Positions 25,044 through 33,678 of a stretch of 64,000 bases of DNA are shown in pieces; position 1 is the first letter of the stretch, and every line of letters begins with the position of its first letter. The DNA comes from Bacillus sp. NEB1478 (GTDB taxonomy: Bacteria; Bacillota; Bacilli; Bacillales; Fictibacillaceae): NCBI RefSeq assembly GCF_031582965.1, contig NZ_CP134049.1, positions 496,001 to 560,000 on the forward strand. The letters run 5' to 3'. The notes beneath the pieces are model-generated. The model saw nothing but the letters and a program-made list of their open reading frames with translations, did no database searches and had not been told where the DNA came from. The translations under genes and the position numbers were made by a program.

Positions 25044-25964
25044 TTGAAAAAAATCAGATTAGGTACAAGTGATTTGCAAGCAGGTGAAATTTCACTCGGC
25101 TGCATGCGTATGGCTGATCTTTCTAAACAAGATGCAAGACACGTAATTGAAAATGCTATGGAACTTGGAGTAAACTTGTTCGATCACGCTGACATTTATG
25201 GCGGCGGAAAATCAGAGGAAGTTTTTGCAGACGCGATCGATATGAATCCTTCTGTTCGTGAAAAAATGCTGATTCAAACAAAATGCGGAATTCGTAAAGG
25301 TTTCTTTGATTTTTCAAAAGAGCATATTCTTAGTTCGGTTGATGAGAGTCTCGAACGACTAAAAACCGATTACATTGATATTTTCCTTCTTCACCGTCCA
25401 GATACTTTGATGAATCCTGAAGAAGTGGCAGAAGCTTTCACAAGGTTGAAGGAAAACGGGAAGGTCCGCTATTTTGGTGTAAGTAACCAAAACCCGATGC
25501 AAATTGAACTACTAAAGAAGTATATGAAGGAAGATTTGATCATCAATCAGCTGCAATTCAGTCTTATGCACACGCCATTGGTTGATGCTGGTCTCAATGT
25601 GAATATGCAGCACGATCCGTCGATTGTTCGAGACAGCAGTGTACTCGAATATAGCCGCTTAAATGATATGACGATCCAGGCTTGGTCTCCTTTCCAATAT
25701 GGAATGATCAATGGCCCGTTTATTGGCAACAATGAGAAATTCCCAGAAGTGAACGCGAAGCTTCAGGAAATGGCAGAAAAGAAAGGTGTCACGGATTCTG
25801 CGATTGCAATCGCTTGGATTTTGCGCCACCCTGCAAAGTTCCAGCCGGTTGTCGGAACGATGAATCCTGGTCGATTGAGTGATATTGCGCAAGCATCTCA
25901 CGTTGAAATAACAAGAGAAGAATGGTATGAGCTATACCGTTCAGCGGGAAATACACTGCCATAA
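25044..25964 (+). CDS. Aldo/keto reductase (YcsN/YdhF-like)
   Basis: A 306-aa NADPH-dependent reductase of the AKR superfamily. The catalytic tetrad is visible: Asp and Tyr in FDHADIYGGG, Lys in IQTKCG, and His in FLLHRPD; C-terminal cofactor contacts are in PVVGTMNPGRL. Overall sequence is closest, from memory, to B. subtilis YcsN and E. coli YdhF. It would reduce small aldehydes or ketones in the cytoplasm. The start is TTG at 25044 with AGGTGG upstream. It is monocistronic and bounded by a strong terminator. Confidence 0.9.
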   Translation: MKKIRLGTSDLQAGEISLGCMRMADLSKQDARHVIENAMELGVNLFDHADIYGGGKSEEVFADAIDMNPSVREKMLIQTKCGIRKGFFDFSKEHILSSVDESLERLKTDYIDIFLLHRPDTLMNPEEVAEAFTRLKENGKVRYFGVSNQNPMQIELLKKYMKEDLIINQLQFSLMHTPLVDAGLNVNMQHDPSIVRDSSVLEYSRLNDMTIQAWSPFQYGMINGPFIGNNEKFPEVNAKLQEMAEKKGVTDSAIAIAWILRHPAKFQPVVGTMNPGRLSDIAQASHVEITREEWYELYRSAGNTLP

Positions 25965-25980
25965 GAAAAAGCGATCAGAT

Positions 25981-26022
25981 ATTAAACCCCTTCTTTTCAC
26001 TAGCGAAAAGAGGGGGTTTAAT
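25981..26022 (+). terminator. Strong terminator after the aldo-keto reductase
   Basis: Arms ATTAAACCCC...CTTTTC and GAAAAG...GGGGTTTAAT form a stem of about 16 bp. It may act in both directions. Confidence 0.8.
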
Positions 26023-26095
26023 GCTGTAACGTATAGAGGGGGACAGACCCCATAAATGGACAAATCATGAGTTTGTATACGTGGGAAGTACATAA

Positions 26096-26127
26096 TAAGA
26101 CACTATTTCCTAGGGAATAGTGTCTTA
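26096..26127. repeat. 12-bp inverted repeat in the TrmB leader region
   Basis: TAAGACACTATT and AATAGTGTCTTA form a perfect 12-bp inverted repeat around TCCTAGGG. There is no T-tract. A nearby GGGG-ACAGA-CCCC palindrome (26039-26051) resembles short palindromes scattered through Bacillaceae genomes. The 26128-26287 stretch holds no supported gene. Confidence 0.5.
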
Positions 26128-26287
26128 CTATGGAGAAAAAGCAATTATTATGTTTGTTCACCAAAGATTGCTCCACCTTTTTGCGAAAAGACCGTAATTG
26201 TTTTAAGATAGCTATATACATACAAAATCGGAGAGAAGAGCTGCGCTGGTTAAACGAGAAAGAATGCGAGATGGAATAACAAGACCT

Positions 26288-26306
26288 TATATCGCTAGCC
26301 GATATA
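26288..26306 (+). promoter_or_regulatory. Putative autoregulatory operator of the TrmB-like regulator
   Basis: TATATCG-CTAGC-CGATATA is a perfect 7-bp inverted repeat 49 bp before the regulator start codon, well placed to be its own operator. Confidence 0.5.
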
Positions 26307-26355
26307 TGCAATTCACTACTCTTTCATTTAATAGATCGTTATTTTAGGAGGGACC

Positions 26356-27114
26356 ATGTTACAAAAATTCGGATTTTCACAATATGAGAGTCAGGTTTTT
26401 GAAGTCCTTGCATCAAGTGAGGAACCAATGGATGCTACGAACATTGTAAAATATTCGGGTGTCCCGAAATCAAAAATTTACGAGGTTCTCTCCCGCATGA
26501 TTGAAAAAGGTATGGTTCTTGATTCAGTTTCGGAAAAGAAAAAGCTGTATACTGCACTGCCATTATCGATTGTGATCGAAAAGCTTACGTCCGAATTTCA
26601 AGAAAACGTCCAACAGTTAAAAACGAACACAAACAAAAGGAAGTTCTATGATGAACACGTCTGGAGCCTAAAAGTAGATTCATCGATTCGTGCACAAACA
26701 AAGCAACTTCTGGAAGGCGCGAAGGAATCGATTCGTATTTCAGCATGGAAAAACGATATCAATGAAATTTTGCCTCTTCTACAAGAAAAAGAAGATCAGG
26801 GAGTAGACGTAGAAGTTTTGGTTGTAGGGGAGCTAGGATCAAAACTTTCGAATGTACACACACTTATTCCAGCACAAGAGCATCATTCCTTAGAGCGATT
26901 TCGGTTAGTCGTCGTTGATGAGGAAGAAGTCATTTTTGCAGGTGTGGAAAACGAAAGCTGGCAAGCTTTAAAAACAAAATCCCGGCCGTTTATCAAAGTG
27001 TTCATCGAGTTCTTTTATCATGATGTGGCTCTTGCCAAAATTAATGAAAAACATTCAGAACTATTGATGAATGATGAAGAGATCAGAAGTGTTCTAATGA
27101 AATTAAGGTATTAA
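26356..27114 (+). CDS. TrmB-family transcription regulator
   Basis: A 252-aa regulator. Residues 1-70 form a TrmB-type winged helix (MLQKFGFSQYESQVFEVLAS; YSGVPKSKIYEVLSRMIEKG), then a short coiled region and a phospholipase-D-like C-terminal sensing domain (residues 105-250). TrmB proteins respond to sugars, and bacterial paralogues control varied genes. The ATG follows AGGAGGGACC. No target gene is adjacent on the same strand; the downstream deoD operon is convergent. Confidence 0.85.
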   Translation: MLQKFGFSQYESQVFEVLASSEEPMDATNIVKYSGVPKSKIYEVLSRMIEKGMVLDSVSEKKKLYTALPLSIVIEKLTSEFQENVQQLKTNTNKRKFYDEHVWSLKVDSSIRAQTKQLLEGAKESIRISAWKNDINEILPLLQEKEDQGVDVEVLVVGELGSKLSNVHTLIPAQEHHSLERFRLVVVDEEEVIFAGVENESWQALKTKSRPFIKVFIEFFYHDVALAKINEKHSELLMNDEEIRSVLMKLRY

Positions 27115-27310
27115 AGAGGGGAAGAGGCTGTTCTAAAATGCCGTTAAGGCGAATCTAGGATAGCTTCTTTCTTTGTTGTTACGGTACGTCTTCTTTTAGC
27201 TGTTACACGAATCCACAAAACCCAACCCAACGAATCCACACAAATCACTCGTGACATTACATAAAGCTCTTTTAGCACGAAAATAGCTCAATTCAAACCA
27301 TAAAAAAGAA

Positions 27311-27330
27311 GCTAAAACCCAAGTTTTAGC
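27311..27330 (-). terminator. Terminator of the deoD transcript
   Basis: Perfect stem GCTAAAAC-CCAA-GTTTTAGC. On the minus strand it is followed by TTCTTTTTT, just downstream of the deoD stop codon. The gap 27115-27310 has two CGAATCCACA copies 23 bp apart and no gene. Confidence 0.8.
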
Positions 27331-27349
27331 CTCCTGCTTCAAATAATGA

Positions 27350-28063
27350 TTATTTTTCCTCTGAACTTACTACTTCCAGCGCCATTTCAATCATGTCATT
27401 GAATGTTGTTTGGCGTTCTTCTGAAGTTGTTTCCTCACCTGTAAAGATGTGATCACTTACTGTAAGGATGGATAGTGCGTTCACACCGTATTTTGCTGCG
27501 ATGGTGTACAATGCTGTTGTTTCCATTTCTACCGCAAGTACGCCGTTTTCCGCTAATTTTTTCACGATATCCATGCTTTCGCGATAGAACAGGTCAGCAG
27601 TCAAGACGTTACCAGCTTTTATTTTTAACCCTTTTTCCGTTCCTGCTTCATACGCTTTTTTCAATAGATCGAAGTTGGCGCAAGGAGCAAAGTCGATGCC
27701 AGGGAAGGCTAAGTGGTTCATTCTAGAATCTGTAGAAGCTGTCATCGCCAGGATTACGTCGCGAACTTTTACGTCTTGCTGAATCGCGCCGCATGTCCCA
27801 ACACGGATCAAGTTTTTTACACCATATTCACGGATCAGTTCGTTCACATAGATACCGATTGAAGGGATACCCATGCCTGTCCCTTGAACGGATACGCGTT
27901 TTCCTTTGTACGTACCAGTGAATCCAAGCATTCCGCGAACTTCGTTATAGCATGTTACGTCTTCTAAAAACGTTTCAGCGATATACTTTGCACGAAGCGG
28001 GTCACCTGGTAATAGGATACTTTCTGCAATTTCACCTTGTTTTGCACCAATATGAATACTCAT
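27350..28063 (-). CDS. deoD: Purine-nucleoside phosphorylase DeoD
   Basis: A 237-aa cytoplasmic phosphorylase that splits adenosine and other purine nucleosides with phosphate to base and ribose-1-phosphate (hexameric NP-I family). The protein starts [20 protein letters not shown], as in B. subtilis DeoD (233 aa). Motifs include [36 protein letters not shown] and the active-site VEMETTALY and SDHIF. The ATG at 28063 fits the family N-terminus. A strong AAGGAGGTGA lies further upstream (28114-28105) without a canonical start in range, so an N-terminal extension from 28138 cannot be excluded. It is downstream of the PbuE-like exporter gene in the same direction. Confidence 0.93.
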   Translation of the reverse strand: MSIHIGAKQGEIAESILLPGDPLRAKYIAETFLEDVTCYNEVRGMLGFTGTYKGKRVSVQGTGMGIPSIGIYVNELIREYGVKNLIRVGTCGAIQQDVKVRDVILAMTASTDSRMNHLAFPGIDFAPCANFDLLKKAYEAGTEKGLKIKAGNVLTADLFYRESMDIVKKLAENGVLAVEMETTALYTIAAKYGVNALSILTVSDHIFTGEETTSEERQTTFNDMIEMALEVVSSEEK

Positions 28064-28155
28064 TTGTTCACCATTACTGCCTTGTAATCTGGCTTGTAAT
28101 GGCTTCACCTCCTTAGAATTTTTCTCTACATTCATCATGACATAGTTTTCGCAAC

Positions 28156-29325
28156 CTAGCTAATGGTATATGCACGATGCGATGAATCCTCTTTTTTGCC
28201 CATTGAAAGTACAGCTGTGCCTAGAGCAAGTATGATTAGCATACCACCTACAGTTGCATTCATTTCTACAGATGCATTTTCAATCACGATTCCTCCGATC
28301 ATGGAGCCGAAAGCAATGCCGAAGTGGAGCGCAGAATTGTTCAAGCTTTGCTGTATATCGGAAGTTTCAGGAGCAGACTCGATGAGATAGCTCTGCATAG
28401 CAGGTGTGATCGCCCAGCTAAGCATGCTCCAAATGATCATAACCACTAAAAATAGCGGAAAAGCAAAAGTTGTATATGGAATCATAAAGATTGAAAAGCC
28501 AAAAACGATAATGATCGAAATAATGGTAGGCTTCGTGCCGAATCGATCAGCCAGCATTCCACCGAATCCACCGCCAAATACGGCCGCAGCGCCGAATATT
28601 AAGTATACGATACTGACCCATGTCCCGTTAAGTCCAAGCGTCATTTTTAAAAATGGCGTTAAGTAGCCATATAAAGTAAGATGACCAGCAAGGAAAAGAA
28701 AAGAAGTCAGTTGAGCAAATAATACTTTTCGTTTTTTTAGCGTGCGAAGTTGCTGGAAGATGGGGATTGAAGGCTTTGGATCAAGCTGTCCCATAAATAA
28801 ATAAACGCCGAGTATCGAGAAAACGGTTAATACCGTGATTAAAATGAATGGAGCGCGCCAGCCGAAAGCATTTCCAAGCATCAATCCGATCGGAATTCCG
28901 AGCACGAGTGAAGCACTGATTCCCATAAATACCACGCCGATTGCACGGGCACGATATTTTTCATCTACAATATTTGACGCGATTGTCACACACAAAACAA
29001 CGAGCAACGATCCGCTTGCTGCTGATAAGATCCGAGCGATCAATAACATCGAATAAGTTGGACTCACGATAACCAACGCGTTTCCTATTAAAAATACGAA
29101 TAAAGCAAGAAGGGTTAAGCGTTTTCGTTCAATTCGTGATGTAACGGTCAGCAAAATGGGAGCCGCAATGGCGAACACGAGTGAGAATACTGTAATGAGA
29201 AATCCTGCTTTTCCAAGACTAACGTCAAGATCCTCTGCAATAAGATCCAGAATCCCACCTATGATTAATTCAACCATTCCGACAACAAACGAAACGATTG
29301 TCAATAAATACACACGTTTGTTCAC
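28156..29325 (-). CDS. MFS exporter, PbuE-like (purine/nucleoside efflux)
   Basis: A 389-aa major-facilitator protein with 12 hydrophobic segments. The N-terminus [20 protein letters not shown], then [15 protein letters not shown], and the ERKRL and [14 protein letters not shown] segments resemble B. subtilis PbuE (YdhL), which exports purine bases and nucleosides by proton antiport. The gene immediately precedes deoD on the same strand, which supports a purine role. The start is GTG at 29325 after AAGAAGG. No adenine riboswitch of the pbuE type was recognised in the 200-bp leader; only a small terminator-like hairpin near 29370 is seen. Confidence 0.8.
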   Translation of the reverse strand: MNKRVYLLTIVSFVVGMVELIIGGILDLIAEDLDVSLGKAGFLITVFSLVFAIAAPILLTVTSRIERKRLTLLALFVFLIGNALVIVSPTYSMLLIARILSAASGSLLVVLCVTIASNIVDEKYRARAIGVVFMGISASLVLGIPIGLMLGNAFGWRAPFILITVLTVFSILGVYLFMGQLDPKPSIPIFQQLRTLKKRKVLFAQLTSFLFLAGHLTLYGYLTPFLKMTLGLNGTWVSIVYLIFGAAAVFGGGFGGMLADRFGTKPTIISIIIVFGFSIFMIPYTTFAFPLFLVVMIIWSMLSWAITPAMQSYLIESAPETSDIQQSLNNSALHFGIAFGSMIGGIVIENASVEMNATVGGMLIILALGTAVLSMGKKEDSSHRAYTIS

Positions 29326-29427
29326 ATCTATCTACCTTCTTTCGTTGTAAAAAAGTAACCACTGTAATGGTAACTTATGAAGAAGCGTATATCAATGATT
29401 AATTCCAACCAATTTTTGCGGACAATT

Positions 29428-29495
29428 ACATGAAAAACCGTCATGTATCGGATAAGCCCCCCATATAGTAGTAGTAATCATCATACTAGTGGGCT
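29428..29495. promoter_or_regulatory. Two hairpins in the divergent fixA / MFS intergenic region
   Basis: ACATGA-(7 nt)-TCATGT at 29428-29446 and a larger fold with outer arms AGCCC / GGGCT (29455-29495) and an inner pairing of TATAGTA with TACTA lie between the divergent genes. There is no T-tract, so these may be operators or leader structures. No known riboswitch was recognised. Confidence 0.35.
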
Positions 29496-29542
29496 CAACA
29501 ACATTGATTACAGCTCGAGCTTGTGATTAGAGGAGGGGTTGG

Positions 29543-30376
29543 ATGCTTCACATTGTGGCTTGTATTAAGCAGGTGCCAGACACGAAAATCATCAAGATGA
29601 ACCCGAAGACGAATACGATGGACCGTGCGAGTGCGCCTGCTATTTTGAATCCTTATGACGCACATGCTGTAGAAGAAGCGGTGCGTTTGAAAAATCGATA
29701 CGGAGGGATGGTCTCGGTTTTAACGATGGGGCCGCCGCCAGCTGTAAAAGCGATTAAAAAATGCATCGAGATCGGAGCAGACGAGGGATACATGATTTCA
29801 GACCGGGCTTTTGCCGGAGCGGACACGCTTGCTACGAGTTATGCGCTCACAAAAGCGATTGAAAAGATTTCGAAAATAAAGCCGGTTGACCTGATCATAT
29901 GTGGAAAGATGACAATTGACGGTGATACCGGACAAGTTGGTCCCGGAATCGCACGCCGGTTAGATATGCCGCCCTTAACATCCGTCAACAAAGTAAAAGA
30001 GATTAATAAAGAAGAAGGATACGCTATCGTCCACCGGAAGCTCGAAGACGGTTATGAAGTGATCCAATCGACGATGCCATGCTTGATGTCGGTGGAAAAA
30101 GAGATCAACGAAGTGCCGTATTCATCGATGGCAAATATGCTGAAGGCGGCAAGGTATCAGCCGATTATTTGGGCAGTTGCTGATTTGGAAGACGTAGATC
30201 GTCCGCAGTTGGGGCTGAAAGGATCGCCAACGATTGTTTCCAAAGTGTGGGCACCAACGAAACCGAGTGGAGGAACGATGCTGGAAGGCGATTCGGCTAA
30301 ACAAGCAGAGCAGCTGCTGAATATTTTGCTTGAGAAAAAAGAACTTTTTACTGCTAAGGGAGGGGACAAAAGTTGA
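29543..30376 (+). CDS. fixA: FixA, electron-transfer flavoprotein beta subunit
   Basis: A 277-aa ETF beta-type protein. The N-terminus MLHIVACIKQVPDTKIIKMN is the classical ETF-beta start, followed by NPYDAHAVEEAVRLK, SVLTMGPP and the GADEGYMISDRAFAGADT block, and LIICGKMTIDGDTGQVGPG which binds the adenine nucleotide or flavin. FixA and FixB form the ETF heterodimer of the FixABCX complex at the membrane. The ATG at 29543 has AGAGGAGGGG upstream. The next gene overlaps it by 4 bp. Start of a four-gene operon. Confidence 0.93.
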   Translation: MLHIVACIKQVPDTKIIKMNPKTNTMDRASAPAILNPYDAHAVEEAVRLKNRYGGMVSVLTMGPPPAVKAIKKCIEIGADEGYMISDRAFAGADTLATSYALTKAIEKISKIKPVDLIICGKMTIDGDTGQVGPGIARRLDMPPLTSVNKVKEINKEEGYAIVHRKLEDGYEVIQSTMPCLMSVEKEINEVPYSSMANMLKAARYQPIIWAVADLEDVDRPQLGLKGSPTIVSKVWAPTKPSGGTMLEGDSAKQAEQLLNILLEKKELFTAKGGDKS

Positions 30377-31398
30377 ATTTCGAGGACTACAAGGGGATAT
30401 GGGTTTTTATCGAGGTGAAGGATGGTGCGGTCGTGCCGGTTTCCCTTGAATTGCTAGGAGCAGGAAAAGAGCTTGCTGACAAACGGGGCACAGAACTAGC
30501 TGGCGTTTTGATCGGAAAAAACGTGATACATCTAGCAGACTCACTTTTCGAATATGGAGCGGATACTGTTTACGTATATGACGACGAGGTCTTCAAAAAC
30601 TACCGGACCGAATCGTATATGAAGGCACTTTTGGAATGCTGTCAAAAATACAAGCCGGAAGTGATTCTATATGGCGCGACTTCGACTGGAAAAGATCTGG
30701 CGAGTGCAGTTGCGACGGACCTTCCGACGGGTCTTACGGCTGATTCGACCATTTTGGATATTGAAGTGGATACGGGACTCTTGCTCGCGAGCCGTCCAGC
30801 GTTCGGCGGGAACATTATGGCGACGATTTTATGTAAAAAATACAGGCCGCAGATGGCGACGGTCCGACCGAAAGTGATGAAAGCTATCACTCCGGAACCG
30901 GGACGGACAGGTAGATTAATTGAAGAAAAAGCTGATCTAAAGGAAGAAGACATCCGCACAAAAGTACTCGAAATCGTCCAGCATACAACGAAAAAGGTGA
31001 AGATCGATGAAGCGGATATTATCGTGGCTGGCGGAAAAGGGTTAGGAAGTCCGGCTGGTTTTCAGCTCGTTCATCAATTGGCAGATACACTTGGAGGGGC
31101 AGTTGGCGCGAGCCGGGATGTCGTGGAAGCAGGATGGATCGAACACCATCATCAAGTCGGACAGACAGGTGTGACAGTTACGCCAAAAATATATTTTGCG
31201 ATCGGAATTTCAGGTGCCATTCAGCACATTGTAGGGATGCAGAACTCCGGGCTTATTATCGCGATCAACAACGACCCAGAAGCACCGATCTTTCAATCCA
31301 GTCATTATGGAATCGTAGGGGATGCGTTTGAAATTGTGCCATTATTGATTGAACAATTTAAACAAGTGTTTAACAGTGAGGTGGTCGACCATGTCTGA
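30373..31398 (+). CDS. fixB: FixB, electron-transfer flavoprotein alpha subunit
   Basis: A 341-aa ETF alpha-type protein. The N-terminal half resembles FixB (GIWVFIEVKDGAVVPVSLEL) and the C-terminal FAD domain has GGKGLGSPAGFQLVHQLAD, GASRDVVEAGWIEHHHQVGQTG and the QHIVGMQNSGLIIAINNDPEAPIF motif that clasps FAD. The start at 30373 is TTG with GGGAGGGGAC upstream, overlapping the fixA stop. It overlaps fixC by 8 bp. It forms the heterodimer with FixA and passes electrons to FixC. Confidence 0.93.
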   Translation: MNFEDYKGIWVFIEVKDGAVVPVSLELLGAGKELADKRGTELAGVLIGKNVIHLADSLFEYGADTVYVYDDEVFKNYRTESYMKALLECCQKYKPEVILYGATSTGKDLASAVATDLPTGLTADSTILDIEVDTGLLLASRPAFGGNIMATILCKKYRPQMATVRPKVMKAITPEPGRTGRLIEEKADLKEEDIRTKVLEIVQHTTKKVKIDEADIIVAGGKGLGSPAGFQLVHQLADTLGGAVGASRDVVEAGWIEHHHQVGQTGVTVTPKIYFAIGISGAIQHIVGMQNSGLIIAINNDPEAPIFQSSHYGIVGDAFEIVPLLIEQFKQVFNSEVVDHV

Positions 31399-32686
31399 AA
31401 AATTTGATTGTATCGTCGTCGGGGCAGGTCCTGCCGGTATTTCCTGTGCGTATGAACTCGCAAAAGCAGGCGTAAAAGTGTTGCTATTGGAACGCGGAGA
31501 ATATCCTGGATCAAAAAACGTGATGGGCGGGGTGCTTTACCGTAAAATGATGGAGGATGTCATTCCGGACTTTTGGAAGGAAGCACCTCTCGAGCGGCCG
31601 ATCGTCGAACAGCGCTTCATGATGATGGATAAGGAATCAGCCGTCACCTTTGGCTACAAAGGGATGGAATGGGGACAAGAACCGTATAACAATTTTACCG
31701 TGCTGCGGGCGAAGTTTGATCAATGGTTTGCGAATAAGGCCGTTGAACAAGGCGCGTTACTGGTAAACGAAACCGTTGTGCTCGAATGTATCATGGAAAA
31801 CGGAAAAGTGGTCGGTGTCAGAACGGACCGTCCTGATGGCGATCTTTATGCGGATGTTGTTGTTCTGGCTGACGGGGTAAACTCTTTACTCGCAAAATCG
31901 CTTGGCTTCCATAAAGAGTTTCGTCCTGATGAAGTGGCACTCGCAACAATGGAAATTATTAAACTCGATAAAAAGACCATTGAAGACCGCTTTAATCTAG
32001 AAGAAAATCAGGGCACGACAATTGAGCTTTTTGGTGATGCGACGAAAGGGATTCTCGGCACCGGATTCCTTTACACGAACAAAGATACGCTAAGCATCGG
32101 GGTAGGGTCACTTCTATCCGGATTGATTAAGCATAAAATAAAACCGTATGAGCTGTTGGAGTATGTGAAGAACCATCCGATGATCCGTCCTTATCTTGCA
32201 GGCGGCGAACCGGTAGAATATTTGGCGCACATGATTCCGGAAGGCGGCTATAAATCGATGCCAAAGGTTGCCGGCAACGGAGTTCTGGTAGTCGGAGATG
32301 CGGCTCAGCTTGTGAACGCGATTCACCGGGAAGGCTCAAACTTGGCGATGACTTCTGGCCAATTAGCTGCTGAAACGGTATTGCTTGCAAAAGAGCGGGA
32401 TGATTATTCCGAACGTACACTCAATCATTACAGATCACGATTGATGAGCAGTTTTGTCGGTCAGGACATGAAAAAATATAAAGATTCCACTCATCATTTT
32501 GATAAGTTTCCTCAGTACTTCGAGCAATATATTCCGATGATGAACAAAGCGATGAGCCAGATGTTTACGGTAGATGGCACGTCCAAATGGGAAAAGCAGA
32601 AAAAGATTTGGCGCGATGTTGGCTCAGCAGGGGAGAAATTTAAATTGGCTCGTGATGCATACCGGGCTTGGAAGGTGATGAAGTAA
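31391..32686 (+). CDS. fixC: FixC, ETF-quinone oxidoreductase-type flavoprotein
   Basis: A 431-aa FAD protein of the FixC / ETF-QO family (E. coli FixC is 428 aa). The dinucleotide motif VGAGPAGISCAYELAKAG is near the N-terminus and the second FAD motif GVLVVGDAAQLVNAIHREGS near residue 305. A quinone-facing amphipathic region GYKSMPKVAGNG precedes it. It accepts electrons from the FixAB flavoprotein and delivers them towards the quinone pool or FixX ferredoxin. The ATG at 31391 follows GTGAGGTGG. It is directly followed by fixX with no gap. Confidence 0.93.
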   Translation: MSEKFDCIVVGAGPAGISCAYELAKAGVKVLLLERGEYPGSKNVMGGVLYRKMMEDVIPDFWKEAPLERPIVEQRFMMMDKESAVTFGYKGMEWGQEPYNNFTVLRAKFDQWFANKAVEQGALLVNETVVLECIMENGKVVGVRTDRPDGDLYADVVVLADGVNSLLAKSLGFHKEFRPDEVALATMEIIKLDKKTIEDRFNLEENQGTTIELFGDATKGILGTGFLYTNKDTLSIGVGSLLSGLIKHKIKPYELLEYVKNHPMIRPYLAGGEPVEYLAHMIPEGGYKSMPKVAGNGVLVVGDAAQLVNAIHREGSNLAMTSGQLAAETVLLAKERDDYSERTLNHYRSRLMSSFVGQDMKKYKDSTHHFDKFPQYFEQYIPMMNKAMSQMFTVDGTSKWEKQKKIWRDVGSAGEKFKLARDAYRAWKVMK

Positions 32687-32980
32687 ATGAGCGAAAAGAA
32701 GTGTCAAACCATCGAAGAGAAGCAGTACCTCGTTCGTTTTAACGCAGACACGAAATCACATCTCACCGTGATGGATGCCGACGTTTGTTTGAATCACTGT
32801 CCAGATAAAATCTGTACGATTTTCTGCCCGGCAGAAGTGTATAAATGGGAAGAAATCCGGATGCATGTCGGGTACGAGGGCTGCCACGAATGCGGAAGTT
32901 GCCGAATCGGCTGCCCACACCAGAACATCAAGTGGGAATACCCAAAAGGCGGTCACGGAATCGTCTTCAGGTTGGGGTAA
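32687..32980 (+). CDS. fixX: FixX, ferredoxin-like protein
   Basis: A 97-aa ferredoxin-like protein with two cysteine clusters: C-(3)-C-(4)-C-(3)-C in CLNHCPDKICTIFC and C-(2)-C-(2)-C-(3)-C in CHECGSCRIGC. They fit iron-sulfur ligation as in FixX (E. coli FixX is 95 aa); the first cluster has the irregular spacing usual for the family. It is the electron exit of the FixABCX complex. The ATG at 32687 immediately follows the fixC stop codon (TAAATG). A terminator lies 15 bp after the stop. Confidence 0.93.
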   Translation: MSEKKCQTIEEKQYLVRFNADTKSHLTVMDADVCLNHCPDKICTIFCPAEVYKWEEIRMHVGYEGCHECGSCRIGCPHQNIKWEYPKGGHGIVFRLG

Positions 32981-32992
32981 GCGTGGAAAATA

Positions 32993-33028
32993 TAAAAAGA
33001 GGGCTCGAAATGATCGGGCCTTCTTTTA
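32993..33028 (+). terminator. Bidirectional terminator after fixX
   Basis: Arms AAAGAGGGCTCG / CGGGCCTTCTTT with T-rich right and A-rich left flanks, between the convergent fixX and the 102-aa membrane protein gene. Confidence 0.8.
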
Positions 33029-33031
33029 TAT

Positions 33032-33340
33032 TCATTTCTTATTTAGAGTAACAATCGCTCCATAGATAAATTGAAAGCATCCCATTCCGATCATGAACGG
33101 ATAGGAGATTTGTGCAGAAGTATACATGTTTATTAAATACGTCAATTGAAGTACAGCTAGGAAAGAAATAGGAAAGGCAAGCCAAAATAATTTTACTTTA
33201 GTTTTAATAAAACTGACGATGAGAAAAAAAGTGATAAAAAGAAAAGAAAATAAGAGCCATTCAGTGAGAGGAAATAGTGGAATGGTGATGAGACATAGTA
33301 CAATAGCAACAATTAAAAGATGTTTTAGTTTAAGCCTCAA
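33032..33340 (-). CDS. Hypothetical membrane protein (102 aa)
   Basis: Unrecognised. The protein starts MRLKLKHLLIVAIVLCLITI and has four hydrophobic segments separated by short basic loops (KTKVK in the middle) with a basic C-terminus (LNKK). This is the pattern of a small four-helix membrane protein with positive-inside topology. The ATG at 33340 is preceded by GGAGGGATCAAGTTG. It is monocistronic, convergent with the fix operon. Nothing in the context indicates its role. Confidence 0.65.
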   Translation of the reverse strand: MRLKLKHLLIVAIVLCLITIPLFPLTEWLLFSFLFITFFLIVSFIKTKVKLFWLAFPISFLAVLQLTYLINMYTSAQISYPFMIGMGCFQFIYGAIVTLNKK

Positions 33341-33503
33341 CTTGATCCCTCCACATACACTTTTATAATTGTTACCCGTTTTATGGAGAAAAGCAAACAG
33401 TAGGAGGCTCGTAACGCTCGAGGCAGCTTATTTTTAGGAATATTATAAGCAGTTTTGAACAAAACTGGTCCTTTGAAAGAGGTTTTTAAGTCTCATCATA
33501 CAT

Positions 33504-33600
33504 AATTCCAAAATTTTGTTTGTTAATCTCACAGTTATTTTGACTTATTCCACACTTTTTAAATGGATTCCCAGAGAAATGGACTAAATAGCCACGAACG
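33504..33600. repeat. Five-unit array with about 21-bp period (AATTCC motif)
   Basis: Units related to AATTCCACA begin at 33504 (AATTCC), 33525 (AATCTC), 33546 (TATTCC), 33566 (GATTCC) and about 33588 (ATAGCC), spacing 21, 21, 20 and 22 bp. It lies in the non-coding stretch 33341-33678 downstream of the last tandem regulator. Confidence 0.5.
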
Positions 33601-33626
33601 CTTTCTTTTGGCAAAATTCGCGGAAC

Positions 33627-33666
33627 AAAAAAGCACGGTCCACTTTTAAGCAACCGTGCATTTTTT
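33627..33666 (-). terminator. Terminator of the tandem regulator cluster
   Basis: GCACGGT / ACCGTGC stem flanked by AAAAAA and TTTTTT, 13 bp beyond the last regulator stop codon. It is bidirectional in form. Confidence 0.85.
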
Positions 33667-33678
33667 ATATGCTTTTTA

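Noticed and set aside
29326-29542. Possible purine riboswitch before the PbuE-like gene
   Set aside because: The conserved loop and junction sequences of the adenine/guanine riboswitch were not found on either strand; only short unrelated hairpins are present.
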